Source of the DNA: JAJDXO01 sp965221855
GTDB taxonomy: Bacteria; Pseudomonadota; Alphaproteobacteria; Rhodospirillales; UBA2165
Direction: 5' to 3'
DNA length: 64,000 nucleotides
Assembly: GCA_965221855.1 (NCBI GenBank)
Contig: CBDCSV010000006.1
Span: 558,001 to 622,000, forward strand
Shown here: piece after piece, positions 52,149 through 60,448 of the stretch
Layout of the letters: each line of letters begins with the position of its first letter
How positions within the stretch are numbered: the first letter of the stretch is position 1
The notes under the pieces: model-generated
The model's input: only the letters and a program-made list of their open reading frames with translations
Database searches by the model: none
Told to the model about the DNA's origin: nothing
Translations under genes and position numbers: made by a program

Positions 52149-53816
52149 ATGAACATGATGTACAAATACGACGAATTCGACCGGACCCTGGTCAACGAGC
52201 GGGTGGAGCAGTATCGGGATCAGGTTGCCCGCCGGGTGCGCGGTGAACTGACCGAGGACGAGTTCCGGCCGCTCCGGCTGCGCAACGGCCTCTACATGCA
52301 GCTTCACGCCTATATGCTGCGGGTTGCCATTCCCTACGGGCTCCTGTCGTCGAAGCAGCTCCGCAAGCTGGCCTTCATCGCCCGGGAATATGACCGGGGC
52401 TACGGCCATTTCACCACCCGCCAGAACATCCAGTACAACTGGCCCAAGCTGGAGGATACGCCGGACATCCTGGCCCATCTCGCCGAGGTGGAGATGAACG
52501 CCATTCAAACCAGCGGCAACGCCAACCGGAACGTCACCTCGGATCCCTTCGCAGGCGTCGCCCGGGACGAAATCGAGGATCCCCGGCCTTACGCCGAGAT
52601 CATCCGCCAGTTCATCACCCTTCACCCGGAATTTTCGTTCCTGCCGCGCAAGTTCAAGATCGCCATCACCGCGGCCGAAACCGACCGGGCGGCGATCAAC
52701 GTCCACGATATCGGCGTCCGCATGGTGGAGAACGAAGCCGGCGACATCGGCTTCAAGGTGCTGGTCGGCGGCGGGCTCGGACGCTCCCCCTTCATCGCCA
52801 AGGTGGTCCGCGGATTCCTGCCGAAGAATGAAATCCTCCGCTATCTGGAGGCCATCCTGCGGGTCTACAACATGGAAGGCCGGCGGGACAATATCTACAA
52901 GGCGCGGATCAAGATTCTGGTTCACGAACTGGGCACCGAGACCTTCACCGAAAAGGTCGAGGCCGAATACGCCAATATGGAAGACGACGACCGTCTGACC
53001 CTGGATCAGGCGGAACTCGACCGCATAAAATCGTTCTTCGCGCCGCCGGACTATGAGGACCTGCCGGACGGCACGCCGGACGTGATCGAGGCATCGGAGA
53101 AAGAGGCCGGTTTCGGGCAATGGCTCAACCGGAACGTGGCCGCCCACAAGCAACCGGGCTACGCCATCGTCAATCTGTCGCTGAAGCCGCTGGGCGAGGC
53201 GCCGGGCGACGCTACCGACGATCAGATGGATGCGATGGCCGACTTGGCCGACGAGTTCAGCCTCGGCCACATCCGGGTGACCCACCGTCAAAACCTGGTC
53301 CTCGCCGATGTGCGCCAAAAGGACCTGCCCGAGCTGTGGAAGCGGCTGACGGACCTCGGGTTCGCCACCCCCAACATCGAAGCGATCGGCGACATCATCA
53401 GCTGCCCGGGCATGGATTTCTGCTCCCTGGCGACGGCGCGCTCCATACCGGTCGCCATGCGCATCGCCGAACGGTTCAAGGAGATCGAGCGCCAGTCGGA
53501 TATCGGCGAACTTCGGATCAATATTTCCGGCTGCATCAATGCCTGCGGCCACCATCACGTCGGCCATATCGGCATCCTCGGGGTCGAGAAGAACGGCGAG
53601 GAGTTCTATCAGATCACCCTTGGCGGGTCGTCGGACACGGACGCCGACATCGGCAAGCGGGTCGGGCCCGCCTTTGCCTCCGAAGACGTGGTCAATGCCG
53701 TCGAGACGCTCGTCGACACCTATCGCGCCCGGCGCCGGGACGGCGAGCGGTTCCTCGACACCTACCGCCGGGTCGGCGACGACCCCTTCAAGGACGCCCT
53801 CTATGCCGCTCATTAG
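52149..53816 (+). CDS. cysI: Sulfite (or nitrite) reductase hemoprotein
   Basis: This 555-residue siroheme and [4Fe-4S] enzyme reduces sulfite to sulfide. It has the cluster-siroheme ligands CPGMDFC and GCINACGHHHVG, and the two ferredoxin-like half domains starting near residues 35 and 320 (GHIRVTHRQNLVLADV). Nitrite reductases share this fold; flanking DUF2849, DUF934 and cysC favour sulfite. The gene overlaps the DUF934 gene by 14 bp. Confidence 0.92.
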   Translation: MNMMYKYDEFDRTLVNERVEQYRDQVARRVRGELTEDEFRPLRLRNGLYMQLHAYMLRVAIPYGLLSSKQLRKLAFIAREYDRGYGHFTTRQNIQYNWPKLEDTPDILAHLAEVEMNAIQTSGNANRNVTSDPFAGVARDEIEDPRPYAEIIRQFITLHPEFSFLPRKFKIAITAAETDRAAINVHDIGVRMVENEAGDIGFKVLVGGGLGRSPFIAKVVRGFLPKNEILRYLEAILRVYNMEGRRDNIYKARIKILVHELGTETFTEKVEAEYANMEDDDRLTLDQAELDRIKSFFAPPDYEDLPDGTPDVIEASEKEAGFGQWLNRNVAAHKQPGYAIVNLSLKPLGEAPGDATDDQMDAMADLADEFSLGHIRVTHRQNLVLADVRQKDLPELWKRLTDLGFATPNIEAIGDIISCPGMDFCSLATARSIPVAMRIAERFKEIERQSDIGELRINISGCINACGHHHVGHIGILGVEKNGEEFYQITLGGSSDTDADIGKRVGPAFASEDVVNAVETLVDTYRARRRDGERFLDTYRRVGDDPFKDALYAAH

Positions 53817-54297
53817 AGACAGGGCGCTTTCCGACGACGAGTGGGTTTCCATCGGTGAGGAGGACCCGCTGCCCACCGACGGCTCGCCGGTCATTGTCGG
53901 TCTCAAGTGCTGGCGGGACCGGGGCGAAGCCATTCGCTCCCACAATGGCCCGCTGGGCATCCGCCTGGACAGCGATGAAGCACCCGACGAGATCGCAGAC
54001 GACCTCGGACGCTTCGACCTGGTGGCCTTGAATTTTCCCAATTTCAATGACGGCCGGCCGTTTTCCCATGCCCGGCTGCTCCGTGAGCGCTATGGCTTCA
54101 AGGGCGAAATCCGCGCCATCGGCGACGTTCTCCAGGACCAGCTGTTTTTCATGCTGCGCTGCGGGTTCGACGCCTTCGAATTGAGGGAAGACAAAAACGT
54201 CGACAGCGCCATCAAGGCGTTCGGCGATTTCACCGTCGCCTACCAGCCCGGCTCGGACCATATGCCCGCCGCCTACAAGGCCCGCCTCAAGAGCTGA
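53803..54297 (+). CDS. DUF934 protein associated with sulfite reductase
   Basis: The 164-residue protein is a DUF934 member: IGLKCWRD-like region, FDLVALNFPNFNDGRPFSHARLLRERYGFKGEIRAIGDVLQDQLFFMLRCGFDAFEL is condensed in the middle as a conserved block from about residue 65 to 120. The family always accompanies cysI and cysH in proteobacteria and may help deliver electrons or sulfite. The ATG at 53803 lies inside the end of cysI. The normal cysH neighbour is not present directly downstream. Confidence 0.88.
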   Translation: MPLIRDRALSDDEWVSIGEEDPLPTDGSPVIVGLKCWRDRGEAIRSHNGPLGIRLDSDEAPDEIADDLGRFDLVALNFPNFNDGRPFSHARLLRERYGFKGEIRAIGDVLQDQLFFMLRCGFDAFELREDKNVDSAIKAFGDFTVAYQPGSDHMPAAYKARLKS

Positions 54298-54482
54298 ATC
54301 GAGGGCTGAATCAGGGACCGATCCGCCCCGTCGGCGGCGGTTGGACGGACATGCGACGCCTTACTGGGCCCGGACGGCAAGCGCCCGTACCGCCTAAACT
54401 CTTGACGATCTTCTTCGAGTGGTTCATTTGATCCGCCCCCGAGCAATCGCCCGGGGCACTCTCCTACCGAACGGGGCATATC

Positions 54483-55082
54483 GTGGAAGCTAAATCATCC
54501 AATCTGGTTGCCGTCCAGCACCGGGTTCCGAACGACGCACGTTGGAAATCCAACGAACACAAGGGAGGGGTCCTGTGGTTTACCGGCCTGCCCGGTTCCG
54601 GCAAATCGACCCTGGCCACCCATCTCGAACAGCGCCTGTTCGACGAGGGATATCAGACCTACATGCTTGACGGCGACAACGTCCGCAACGGTCTCAACCG
54701 CGACCTCGGCTTTTCGCCCGAGGACCGGACGGAGAACATCCGGCGAATCGGCGAGGTCGCCGCGTTGTTCGCCGAGGCCGGCACGGTCGTCGTCACCGCC
54801 TTCATCTCGCCCTATCAGGCCGATCGCCGCATGGCGCGGGATGCCGCCGGGGACGCCTTTCACGAGGTTTACATCGAAGCCGATGTCGCGACCTGCGAAT
54901 CCCGCGATCCGAAGGGGCACTACAAGAAGGCGCGCGCCGGCGAAATCCCGGAGTTCACGGGTATTTCGGCACCGTATGAGACGCCTGAAAACGCCGAGTT
55001 GATCGTCGACACCATGTCGCACTCCGTCGAGGAATGCGTGGAGCAGTTGGCGCGCTACGTGGCCAAATCATTCAAGCTCTAG
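54483..55082 (+). CDS. cysC: Adenylylsulfate kinase
   Basis: CysC phosphorylates APS to PAPS in sulfate activation. The 199-residue protein has the P-loop GLPGSGKST at 35-43, YMLDGDNVRNGLNRDLGFS near 55, and the family's FTGISAPYE near 160. A GTG start at 54483 is taken; a Shine-Dalgarno sequence is weak. It lies 185 bp after the DUF934 gene on the same strand, in a functional sulfur-assimilation group. The 54298-54482 gap shows only a doubtful promoter. Confidence 0.93.
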   Translation: MEAKSSNLVAVQHRVPNDARWKSNEHKGGVLWFTGLPGSGKSTLATHLEQRLFDEGYQTYMLDGDNVRNGLNRDLGFSPEDRTENIRRIGEVAALFAEAGTVVVTAFISPYQADRRMARDAAGDAFHEVYIEADVATCESRDPKGHYKKARAGEIPEFTGISAPYETPENAELIVDTMSHSVEECVEQLARYVAKSFKL

Positions 55083-55100
55083 GCTGTCGGGCAGGGCCCC

Positions 55101-55493
55101 CTATTCCCAGTCGTTGGGAAACTCCCGATCCACCGAACGGTATCGGTACTGAATGCCGATGAAGGCCCCCTTCAGCGGCCTCAGGCAGGCCATGGACAGG
55201 ACGAAGATCGTCGGCGGCCAGACGACCATGTGGACCCAGACGGGCGGCTGGTGGACCAGTTCCAGCCACGCCACCATGCCGGCGATGACGAACCCCAGAA
55301 ACAGGATGATGAAAACCGCCGGACCGTCGGCGGCATCGTGTCCGCCGTAGTCCAGCCCACAGGCATCGCAAGATTCGGCGACCGTCAGGTAGCCCTGAAA
55401 CAGCCGGCCCCGGGCGCAGCGCGGGCAGCGCCCGGCCACGGCGGCGCGAATGGGATTGCGGGTGGCTTTCTCCGGCGGAAACGCCGTGCTCAC
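55101..55493 (-). CDS. DUF983 membrane protein
   Basis: The 130-residue protein has two zinc-ribbon-like CxxC pairs (GRCPRCARG and ESCDACGLDYG), then two membrane helices (AVFIILFLGFVIAGMVAWLEL and VHMVVWPPTIFVLSMACL). This is the DUF983 family, a constant partner of cytochrome oxidase genes in alphaproteobacteria and probably an assembly factor. The GTG at 55493 overlaps the ctaE stop (GTGA); the open frame further up lies in ctaE. Confidence 0.88.
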   Translation of the reverse strand: MSTAFPPEKATRNPIRAAVAGRCPRCARGRLFQGYLTVAESCDACGLDYGGHDAADGPAVFIILFLGFVIAGMVAWLELVHQPPVWVHMVVWPPTIFVLSMACLRPLKGAFIGIQYRYRSVDREFPNDWE

Positions 55494-56311
55494 GGCTGTA
55501 GATGGCCGAGGGGCGACGATCCCCACCAGTAGACGTTGATGAACAGGAACAGCCACACCACGTCGACGAAGTGCCAATACCAGGCCGCCGCCTCGAAACC
55601 CACATGGTGATCGGGCTTGAAGTGGCCGCTGCGTCCGCGGAAGTAGCAGACCGTCAGGAAGACCGCACCGATAAGCACGTGGAAGCCGTGGAAGCCCGTC
55701 GCCAGGAAGAAGGTCGAGGGGTAGATACCGTCCTGCAAGCTGAACGCGGCGACCGAGTACTCGAAGACCTGGAAGCCCAGGAAAATGAATCCGAGGATCA
55801 CGGTGATCAGCGTGTAGTTGAGGAAACGGTCCCGGTCATTCTCGATCAGCGCATGGTGGGCGATGGTCAGGGTCGCCCCCGAGCTCAACAGGATCAGGGT
55901 ATTGAGGAACGGAATATCCCAGGTATGGAGAACCTCGATCCCCTCGGGCGGCCACGGGCCCGCCACCAGGTTCAGGATCGGCAGGCTGGAATGGAAGAAC
56001 GCCCAGAAGAAGGCGAAAAAGAACATCACCTCGGAGACGATGAAAAGCAGAAAGCTGATCCTCAGACCCAACTGGACCGGGGGTGTGTGAAGCCCCGGGG
56101 TCTCGGCCTCCAGGACGACGTCTTTGAACCACACCACCATGGTGAACATGGTCAACACCACACCGAGGAGAAATCCCCAGATAACGCCGGTATGCATGTA
56201 GATGATTCCGCCGACAGCCATCACCAGCGCGGCGACCGAGCCGACGATCGGCCAGGGGCTCGGATCGGCGACATGCCAGTGATGGGGTTTGGAGGTTGCG
56301 TCACTTGCCAT
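55490..56311 (-). CDS. ctaE: Cytochrome c oxidase subunit III
   Basis: Subunit III stabilises the aa3 oxidase and its proton uptake. The 273-residue protein has seven helices and the family motifs HHWHVADPSPWPIVGS-like start, WAFFHSSLPI, and the C-terminal WHFVDVVWLFLFINVYWWGS. It overlaps DUF983 and follows ctaG by 18 bp in the oxidase operon. Confidence 0.97.
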   Translation of the reverse strand: MASDATSKPHHWHVADPSPWPIVGSVAALVMAVGGIIYMHTGVIWGFLLGVVLTMFTMVVWFKDVVLEAETPGLHTPPVQLGLRISFLLFIVSEVMFFFAFFWAFFHSSLPILNLVAGPWPPEGIEVLHTWDIPFLNTLILLSSGATLTIAHHALIENDRDRFLNYTLITVILGFIFLGFQVFEYSVAAFSLQDGIYPSTFFLATGFHGFHVLIGAVFLTVCYFRGRSGHFKPDHHVGFEAAAWYWHFVDVVWLFLFINVYWWGSSPLGHLQP

Positions 56312-56329
56312 GGATCGCTGTCCTTCTTC

Positions 56330-56950
56330 TTAACTCTTGCTGTCGGAGGCCGCCGAAGGGGCGCCCCGGTCCGCGCTCATCCGGGCCGCTTTCGATTGAT
56401 CGTCGGCGGCGTAGAACGTGTATGAAAGCGTGATCGTCGAGACGTCCGCCGTATTGGCATCGGCCGCCATGTCGGGATCGACAAAGAAGGTGACCGGCAT
56501 GACCACGGATTCGCCGGGCTTCAGCACCTGTTCGGTGAAGCAGAAGCACTGAATCTTATTGAAGTAGGAGCCCGCCTTGAATGGCGCCACGTTGAACACC
56601 GCCGTTCCGACGATGGGTTCGTCGGCGAGGTTGGTCGCCTCGTAGAAGACGAGCGCCTCCTGCCCCGGCTTTAGTTTGACGCTCGATTGAACCGGGCGGA
56701 ACCGCCACGGCAGTTGACTGTTGACGTTGGCGTCGAACTGCACCGTGATCAGCTTGCCGGCAATCCCGCGGGGCGGCGCTTCGGCCGTCCGGGTGGTGCC
56801 GCCGAAGCCGGTGATCTGACAGAACGTCCGATAGAGCGGCTCGGCGGCGAACGCCAAACCGACCATGCCCGCAACGACAACCACGAGCGACAGCGCGGTG
56901 GCGCCGTTGCCGGCACGGCGGCGCCCGGGGGTTTGCGGGCCTCTGCTCAA
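56330..56950 (-). CDS. ctaG: Cytochrome oxidase copper chaperone Cox11/CtaG
   Basis: Cox11 delivers copper to the CuB site of subunit I. The 206-residue protein has one N-terminal helix (ALSLVVVVAGMVGLAFAAEPLYRTFCQITGFGG) and the periplasmic copper motif CFCFTEQ. The C-terminal ITLSYTFYAADDQ is conserved. It lies 9 bp after ctaD, in the usual order. Confidence 0.96.
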   Translation of the reverse strand: MSRGPQTPGRRRAGNGATALSLVVVVAGMVGLAFAAEPLYRTFCQITGFGGTTRTAEAPPRGIAGKLITVQFDANVNSQLPWRFRPVQSSVKLKPGQEALVFYEATNLADEPIVGTAVFNVAPFKAGSYFNKIQCFCFTEQVLKPGESVVMPVTFFVDPDMAADANTADVSTITLSYTFYAADDQSKAARMSADRGAPSAASDSKS

Positions 56951-56959
56951 TCCCGCCTC

Positions 56960-58576
56960 CTATTCGGCCGGTTGCGGACGCATGTCCGGCGTCTGGTCGT
57001 GGGTGTGGAACGGCGCCGGCGACGGCACCTGCCATTCAAGCGTCGTCGCGCCCTCGCCCCACGGATTGGCCGGCGCCTTCTCGCCCGACCGCAGGGTCTG
57101 GATGACGATGTAGAAGAACAGCAGCGAGGCGGCGAAGGAGATGTAGGCGCCGATGGAACTGACGAAGTTCCAGCCCGCGTAGGCCTCCGGATAGTCCGGG
57201 ATGCGCCGCGGCATCCCCGCCATGCCCGAGAAGTGCTGCGGGAAGAACAGGATGTTGACGCCGATGAACATCAGCCAGAATTGGATCTTGGCCAGGCCCT
57301 CGTTGTACATCTTGCCGCACATTTTCGGGAACCAGTAGAAGAAGCCCGACAGGATGCCGAAGGCCGCCGCGATCGACAGCACATAGTGGAAGTGCGCGAT
57401 CACGAAATAGGTGTCATGGAAGGCGATGTCGACGCCGGCGTTCGCCAGGGTAATACCGGTCACGCCCCCGACCACGAACAGGAAGATGAAGCCCATGGCG
57501 TAGAGCATCGGGGTCCGGAATTCGATGGACCCGCCCCACATGGTCGCCAGCCAGGAGAAAATCTTCACGCCCGTCGGCACCGCGATCACCATGGTCGCAA
57601 GAACGAAGTAGGCCCGCGTCTCGACGTTGAAGCCGACGGTAAACATGTGGTGCGCCCACACGATAAAGCCGATGAAGCCGATGGCCGCCATGGCGTAGGC
57701 CATGCCGAGATAGCCGAAGACCGGTTTCCTGGAGAACGTGGAGACCACATGGCTGATCACGCCGAACGCCGGAACGATCATGATGTAGACCTCCGGGTGG
57801 CCGAAGAACCAGAACAGGTGCTGCCAGAAGATCGGATCGCCGCCGCCGGAGGCCTCGAAGAACGTGGTCCCGAAGTTGCGGTCGGTGAGCAGCATGGTCA
57901 GCGCGCCAGCGAGAACCGGAAGCGCCAGCAGCAGCAGGAACGCGGTCACCAGCATGGCCCAGATGAACAGCGGCATGCGGTGATAGGTCATGCCCGGCGC
58001 CCGCATATTCATGATGGTGGTGATGAAGTTGATGGCGCCGAGGATCGAGGAAGCGCCCGCCACGTGAAGACTGAGGATCGCGAAGTCGACCGCGGCGCCG
58101 CTATGGAAGGTGGCGTTCGATAACGGTGGATAGACCGTCCAGCCGGTCCCCGCGCCGCCGGCGACCAGGGCGGAGGTCATCAGCAGCAGAAGTCCGACCA
58201 CCAGGAGCCAGAACGAGATGTTGTTCATCCGCGGGAACGCCATGTCCGGCGCGCCGATCATCAGCGGGATGAACCAGTTGCCGAACCCGCCGATGAGGGC
58301 CGGCATGACGAAGAAGAACACCATGACGAAGCCATGGGCGGTCACCAGGACGTTGTAGAATTGCAGGTCCTCGATGTACTGCAGGCCCGGCGACTGAAGT
58401 TCCAGCCGGATCATGAACGAGAACGCGCCGCCGATGAGCACCGAGACCATCGCCGCGACGAGGTACAGGGTTCCGATATCCTTGTGGTTGGTCGAATAGA
58501 CCCAGCGGCGCCAGCCCGCCGGCGCACCATGATGGTCGTCGTGGCCGTGATCGTGTGCGGCTGCGGCATCAGACAT
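56960..58576 (-). CDS. ctaD: Cytochrome c oxidase subunit I (aa3 type)
   Basis: Subunit I holds heme a, heme a3 and CuB and reduces oxygen. The 538-residue protein starts with the conserved RWVYSTNHKDIGTLYL and has LVTAHGFVMVFFFVMPALIGGFGNW, WQHLFWFFGHPEVYIMIVPAFG with the cross-linked His-Tyr region, VWAHHMFTVG for the CuB His pair, and HFHYVLS. It follows ctaC by 31 bp. All metal ligands appear present. Confidence 0.98.
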   Translation of the reverse strand: MSDAAAAHDHGHDDHHGAPAGWRRWVYSTNHKDIGTLYLVAAMVSVLIGGAFSFMIRLELQSPGLQYIEDLQFYNVLVTAHGFVMVFFFVMPALIGGFGNWFIPLMIGAPDMAFPRMNNISFWLLVVGLLLLMTSALVAGGAGTGWTVYPPLSNATFHSGAAVDFAILSLHVAGASSILGAINFITTIMNMRAPGMTYHRMPLFIWAMLVTAFLLLLALPVLAGALTMLLTDRNFGTTFFEASGGGDPIFWQHLFWFFGHPEVYIMIVPAFGVISHVVSTFSRKPVFGYLGMAYAMAAIGFIGFIVWAHHMFTVGFNVETRAYFVLATMVIAVPTGVKIFSWLATMWGGSIEFRTPMLYAMGFIFLFVVGGVTGITLANAGVDIAFHDTYFVIAHFHYVLSIAAAFGILSGFFYWFPKMCGKMYNEGLAKIQFWLMFIGVNILFFPQHFSGMAGMPRRIPDYPEAYAGWNFVSSIGAYISFAASLLFFYIVIQTLRSGEKAPANPWGEGATTLEWQVPSPAPFHTHDQTPDMRPQPAE

Positions 58577-58607
58577 GGATATTCCTCTCTTCTATCTTTG
58601 GCCGCGC

Positions 58608-59471
58608 CTACCGGCCGGCGGTAGCGGGCGGAGCGCCGATCCGGGCGACGTCGACCGCCGGTTCATCGGCGCGGGCGAACTCTTCCTTGGCCTTTTCGAC
58701 CCAGGCCGCGAAATCCGCCTTGGAAACGATGTCCACGGCGATGGGCATGTAACCGTGATTGACGCCGCACAGCTCGGAGCATTGGCCGTAATATGTGCCC
58801 ATATGCTCGGAGGGAACCTCGATCCAGGCTTCGTTGATGCGTCCCGGCACCGTGTCCATCTTGACCCCGAAGGACGGGATCGCCCAGTTGTGGAGCACGT
58901 CGTTGGCGGTGAACAGCAGCCTGATGCTGGTGTCCGCCGGCAGCACCACGTGGTTGTCCACCTCGAGCAGGTAGAGCGACTTCTTGTCGTCCGGCAGATC
59001 TTCCTTCTGGGTCAGATTGGCATCGAAGGTGAAGTTGCCGTGATCGGGATATTCGTAGCTCCAGAACCACTGATTGCCGATGACCTTCAGGGTCATTTCC
59101 GGGTTCTGGGCCTTGTCCATGAAGAACAACAGACTCATCGACGGGATGGCGATGGCCACCAGGATGAAGATCGGAAGGACAGTCCAAGTGACCTCCAGCG
59201 GCGCGTTGTGCGTGGTCTTGGACGGAACCGGGTTCGCCTTCGCGTTGAACTTGATGACGATGTACAGCATCAGCCCCAGGACCAATATGACGATGGCGAT
59301 CTCGACCACCAGCAGCCAGTTGTGGAACTCAACGATTTTTTCCATCACCGGCGTCGCCGCCTTTTGGAAATTCATCTGCCACGGATGAGGTTGCTGCGCC
59401 ATGGCGCCGGCGGACGTGAACAGTCCAACAGCGAATACGGCGACCATGGAAATCCAACGGGACATTTTCAT
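58608..59471 (-). CDS. ctaC: Cytochrome c oxidase subunit II
   Basis: Subunit II receives electrons from cytochrome c through CuA. The 287-residue protein has a signal peptide (MVAVFAVGLFTSAGAMAQ), two membrane helices, and the CuA motif CSELCGVNHGYM. The ATG at 59471 gives the signal peptide its proper start, with GAGGAACC upstream; the frame opens further to 59660 but that part looks non-coding. It heads the oxidase operon ctaC-ctaD-ctaG-ctaE-DUF983. Confidence 0.95.
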   Translation of the reverse strand: MKMSRWISMVAVFAVGLFTSAGAMAQQPHPWQMNFQKAATPVMEKIVEFHNWLLVVEIAIVILVLGLMLYIVIKFNAKANPVPSKTTHNAPLEVTWTVLPIFILVAIAIPSMSLLFFMDKAQNPEMTLKVIGNQWFWSYEYPDHGNFTFDANLTQKEDLPDDKKSLYLLEVDNHVVLPADTSIRLLFTANDVLHNWAIPSFGVKMDTVPGRINEAWIEVPSEHMGTYYGQCSELCGVNHGYMPIAVDIVSKADFAAWVEKAKEEFARADEPAVDVARIGAPPATAGR

Positions 59472-59881
59472 GTAATTGCGGTTCCTCGGTTGAATGGCGC
59501 AGGCGCATTTGCGACGGGAAGACAATCCCGAGATCCAATAATATTCTTCGGAAACTGGATCAGCCGATGCGTCCTTCCAGACATCTTTCGGCGCCCCGAA
59601 CGGGCGACCCTCATTGATCATCCCTATACCCGATATGACCGGGGCGGTAAAGGATATCACACCGGGAGAAATGGGAATATTCGGCGGAAATTCAAGCGTT
59701 TTCGTGAGCCGGTAGCAATCGCGTGAGGTTCCCGCCTGCTTGGCGCGCGGCCATCGGTTGCTCCGCCCGATGGCCGGTGCTACATCTCGCGTCCCCGAGA
59801 CATCACCGGGCCTCCCGTTGGACGGTCCATTGCTGTTCCGGCGCCGTATCCATCGATAATCATCGAAAGAGTGACCAACCC
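59472..59881. other. Divergent region between ctaC and the DUF420 group
   Basis: The 410-bp stretch holds no convincing gene. It must contain the promoter of the oxidase operon on the minus strand and of the DUF420 group on the plus strand, but I see no hexamer pair strong enough to place either. Confidence 0.4.
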
Positions 59882-59983
59882 GTGACGCCCCGCTCCAAGC
59901 AAATCGTGTTCGCCGTTATTCTTGCGCTCGCCGCCGTCGGCATGTTCGCGGCGACGGTGATCAAGACCGGCTGGTTCTCCTGA
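59882..59983 (+). CDS. Possible 33-residue single-helix membrane protein
   Basis: A GTG-started frame reads TPRSKQIVFAVILALAAVGM and continues FAATVIKTGWFS. A basic start followed by one membrane helix is typical of small oxidase-associated subunits. GAAAGAG lies about 12 bases upstream. It is 15 bp before the DUF420 gene. The frame is short, so coding status is uncertain. Confidence 0.35.
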   Translation: MTPRSKQIVFAVILALAAVGMFAATVIKTGWFS

Positions 59984-59998
59984 GGGGCCCAGGCGCGC

Positions 59999-60436
59999 AT
60001 GGCGATCCAGGTCCTTCCCCACTTGAACGCCGGCCTGAACGCCGTTGCGACGATCCTGCTGCTGACCGGGTTTATCCTGATCCGCGGCGGCCGGAAGGAC
60101 GCCCATCGCGCCGTCATGATCGCCGCCGGCTGCGTGTCGGGCGTGTTCCTGGCCAGCTACGTGACGCTGCGGTTCTTTGCGCCCATATTCGAATTCCAGG
60201 GTGAAGGGCCGGTGCGTATCTTCTATTTCGCGCTGCTCGCCACCCACGTCGTGCTTGCCATGGCCATCGTGCCGATGGTGCTGATGACGGTATGGCGGGC
60301 CCTTCGCGGCAACTTCGACGGCCACCGCGCCGTTGCCCGCTGGACGTGGCCGGTCTGGATGTATGTCTCGGTTTCGGGCATCGCGGTGTACGTGATGCTC
60401 TATCAAGTCTACCCCGACCAAACCGCCGGCCTCTGA
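59999..60436 (+). CDS. DUF420 membrane protein (CtaM-like)
   Basis: The 145-residue protein has four helices and the DUF420 pattern: PHLNAGLNAVATILLLTGFILIRGGRKDAHRAVMIAAGCVSGVFLASYVTLRF is conserved in blocks, with the His-containing RIFYFALLATHVVLAMAIVPMV and RHR-like ARWTWPVWMYVSVSGIAVYVML. CtaM of this family is needed for assembly or heme insertion of some aa3 oxidases. It precedes the oxidase-like gene by 12 bp. Confidence 0.85.
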   Translation: MAIQVLPHLNAGLNAVATILLLTGFILIRGGRKDAHRAVMIAAGCVSGVFLASYVTLRFFAPIFEFQGEGPVRIFYFALLATHVVLAMAIVPMVLMTVWRALRGNFDGHRAVARWTWPVWMYVSVSGIAVYVMLYQVYPDQTAGL

Positions 60437-60448
60437 GGGGCTCCGCCG

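Noticed and set aside
52023..54047. A 674-residue antisense frame over cysI and the DUF934 gene
   Set aside because: It mirrors conserved genes on the plus strand, has no family motifs and no ribosome-binding site.
54403..54432. Possible cysC promoter starting with TTGACG
   Set aside because: The -10 at 17 bases reads CATTTG, and other spacings are no better. The evidence is too weak to list as a feature.
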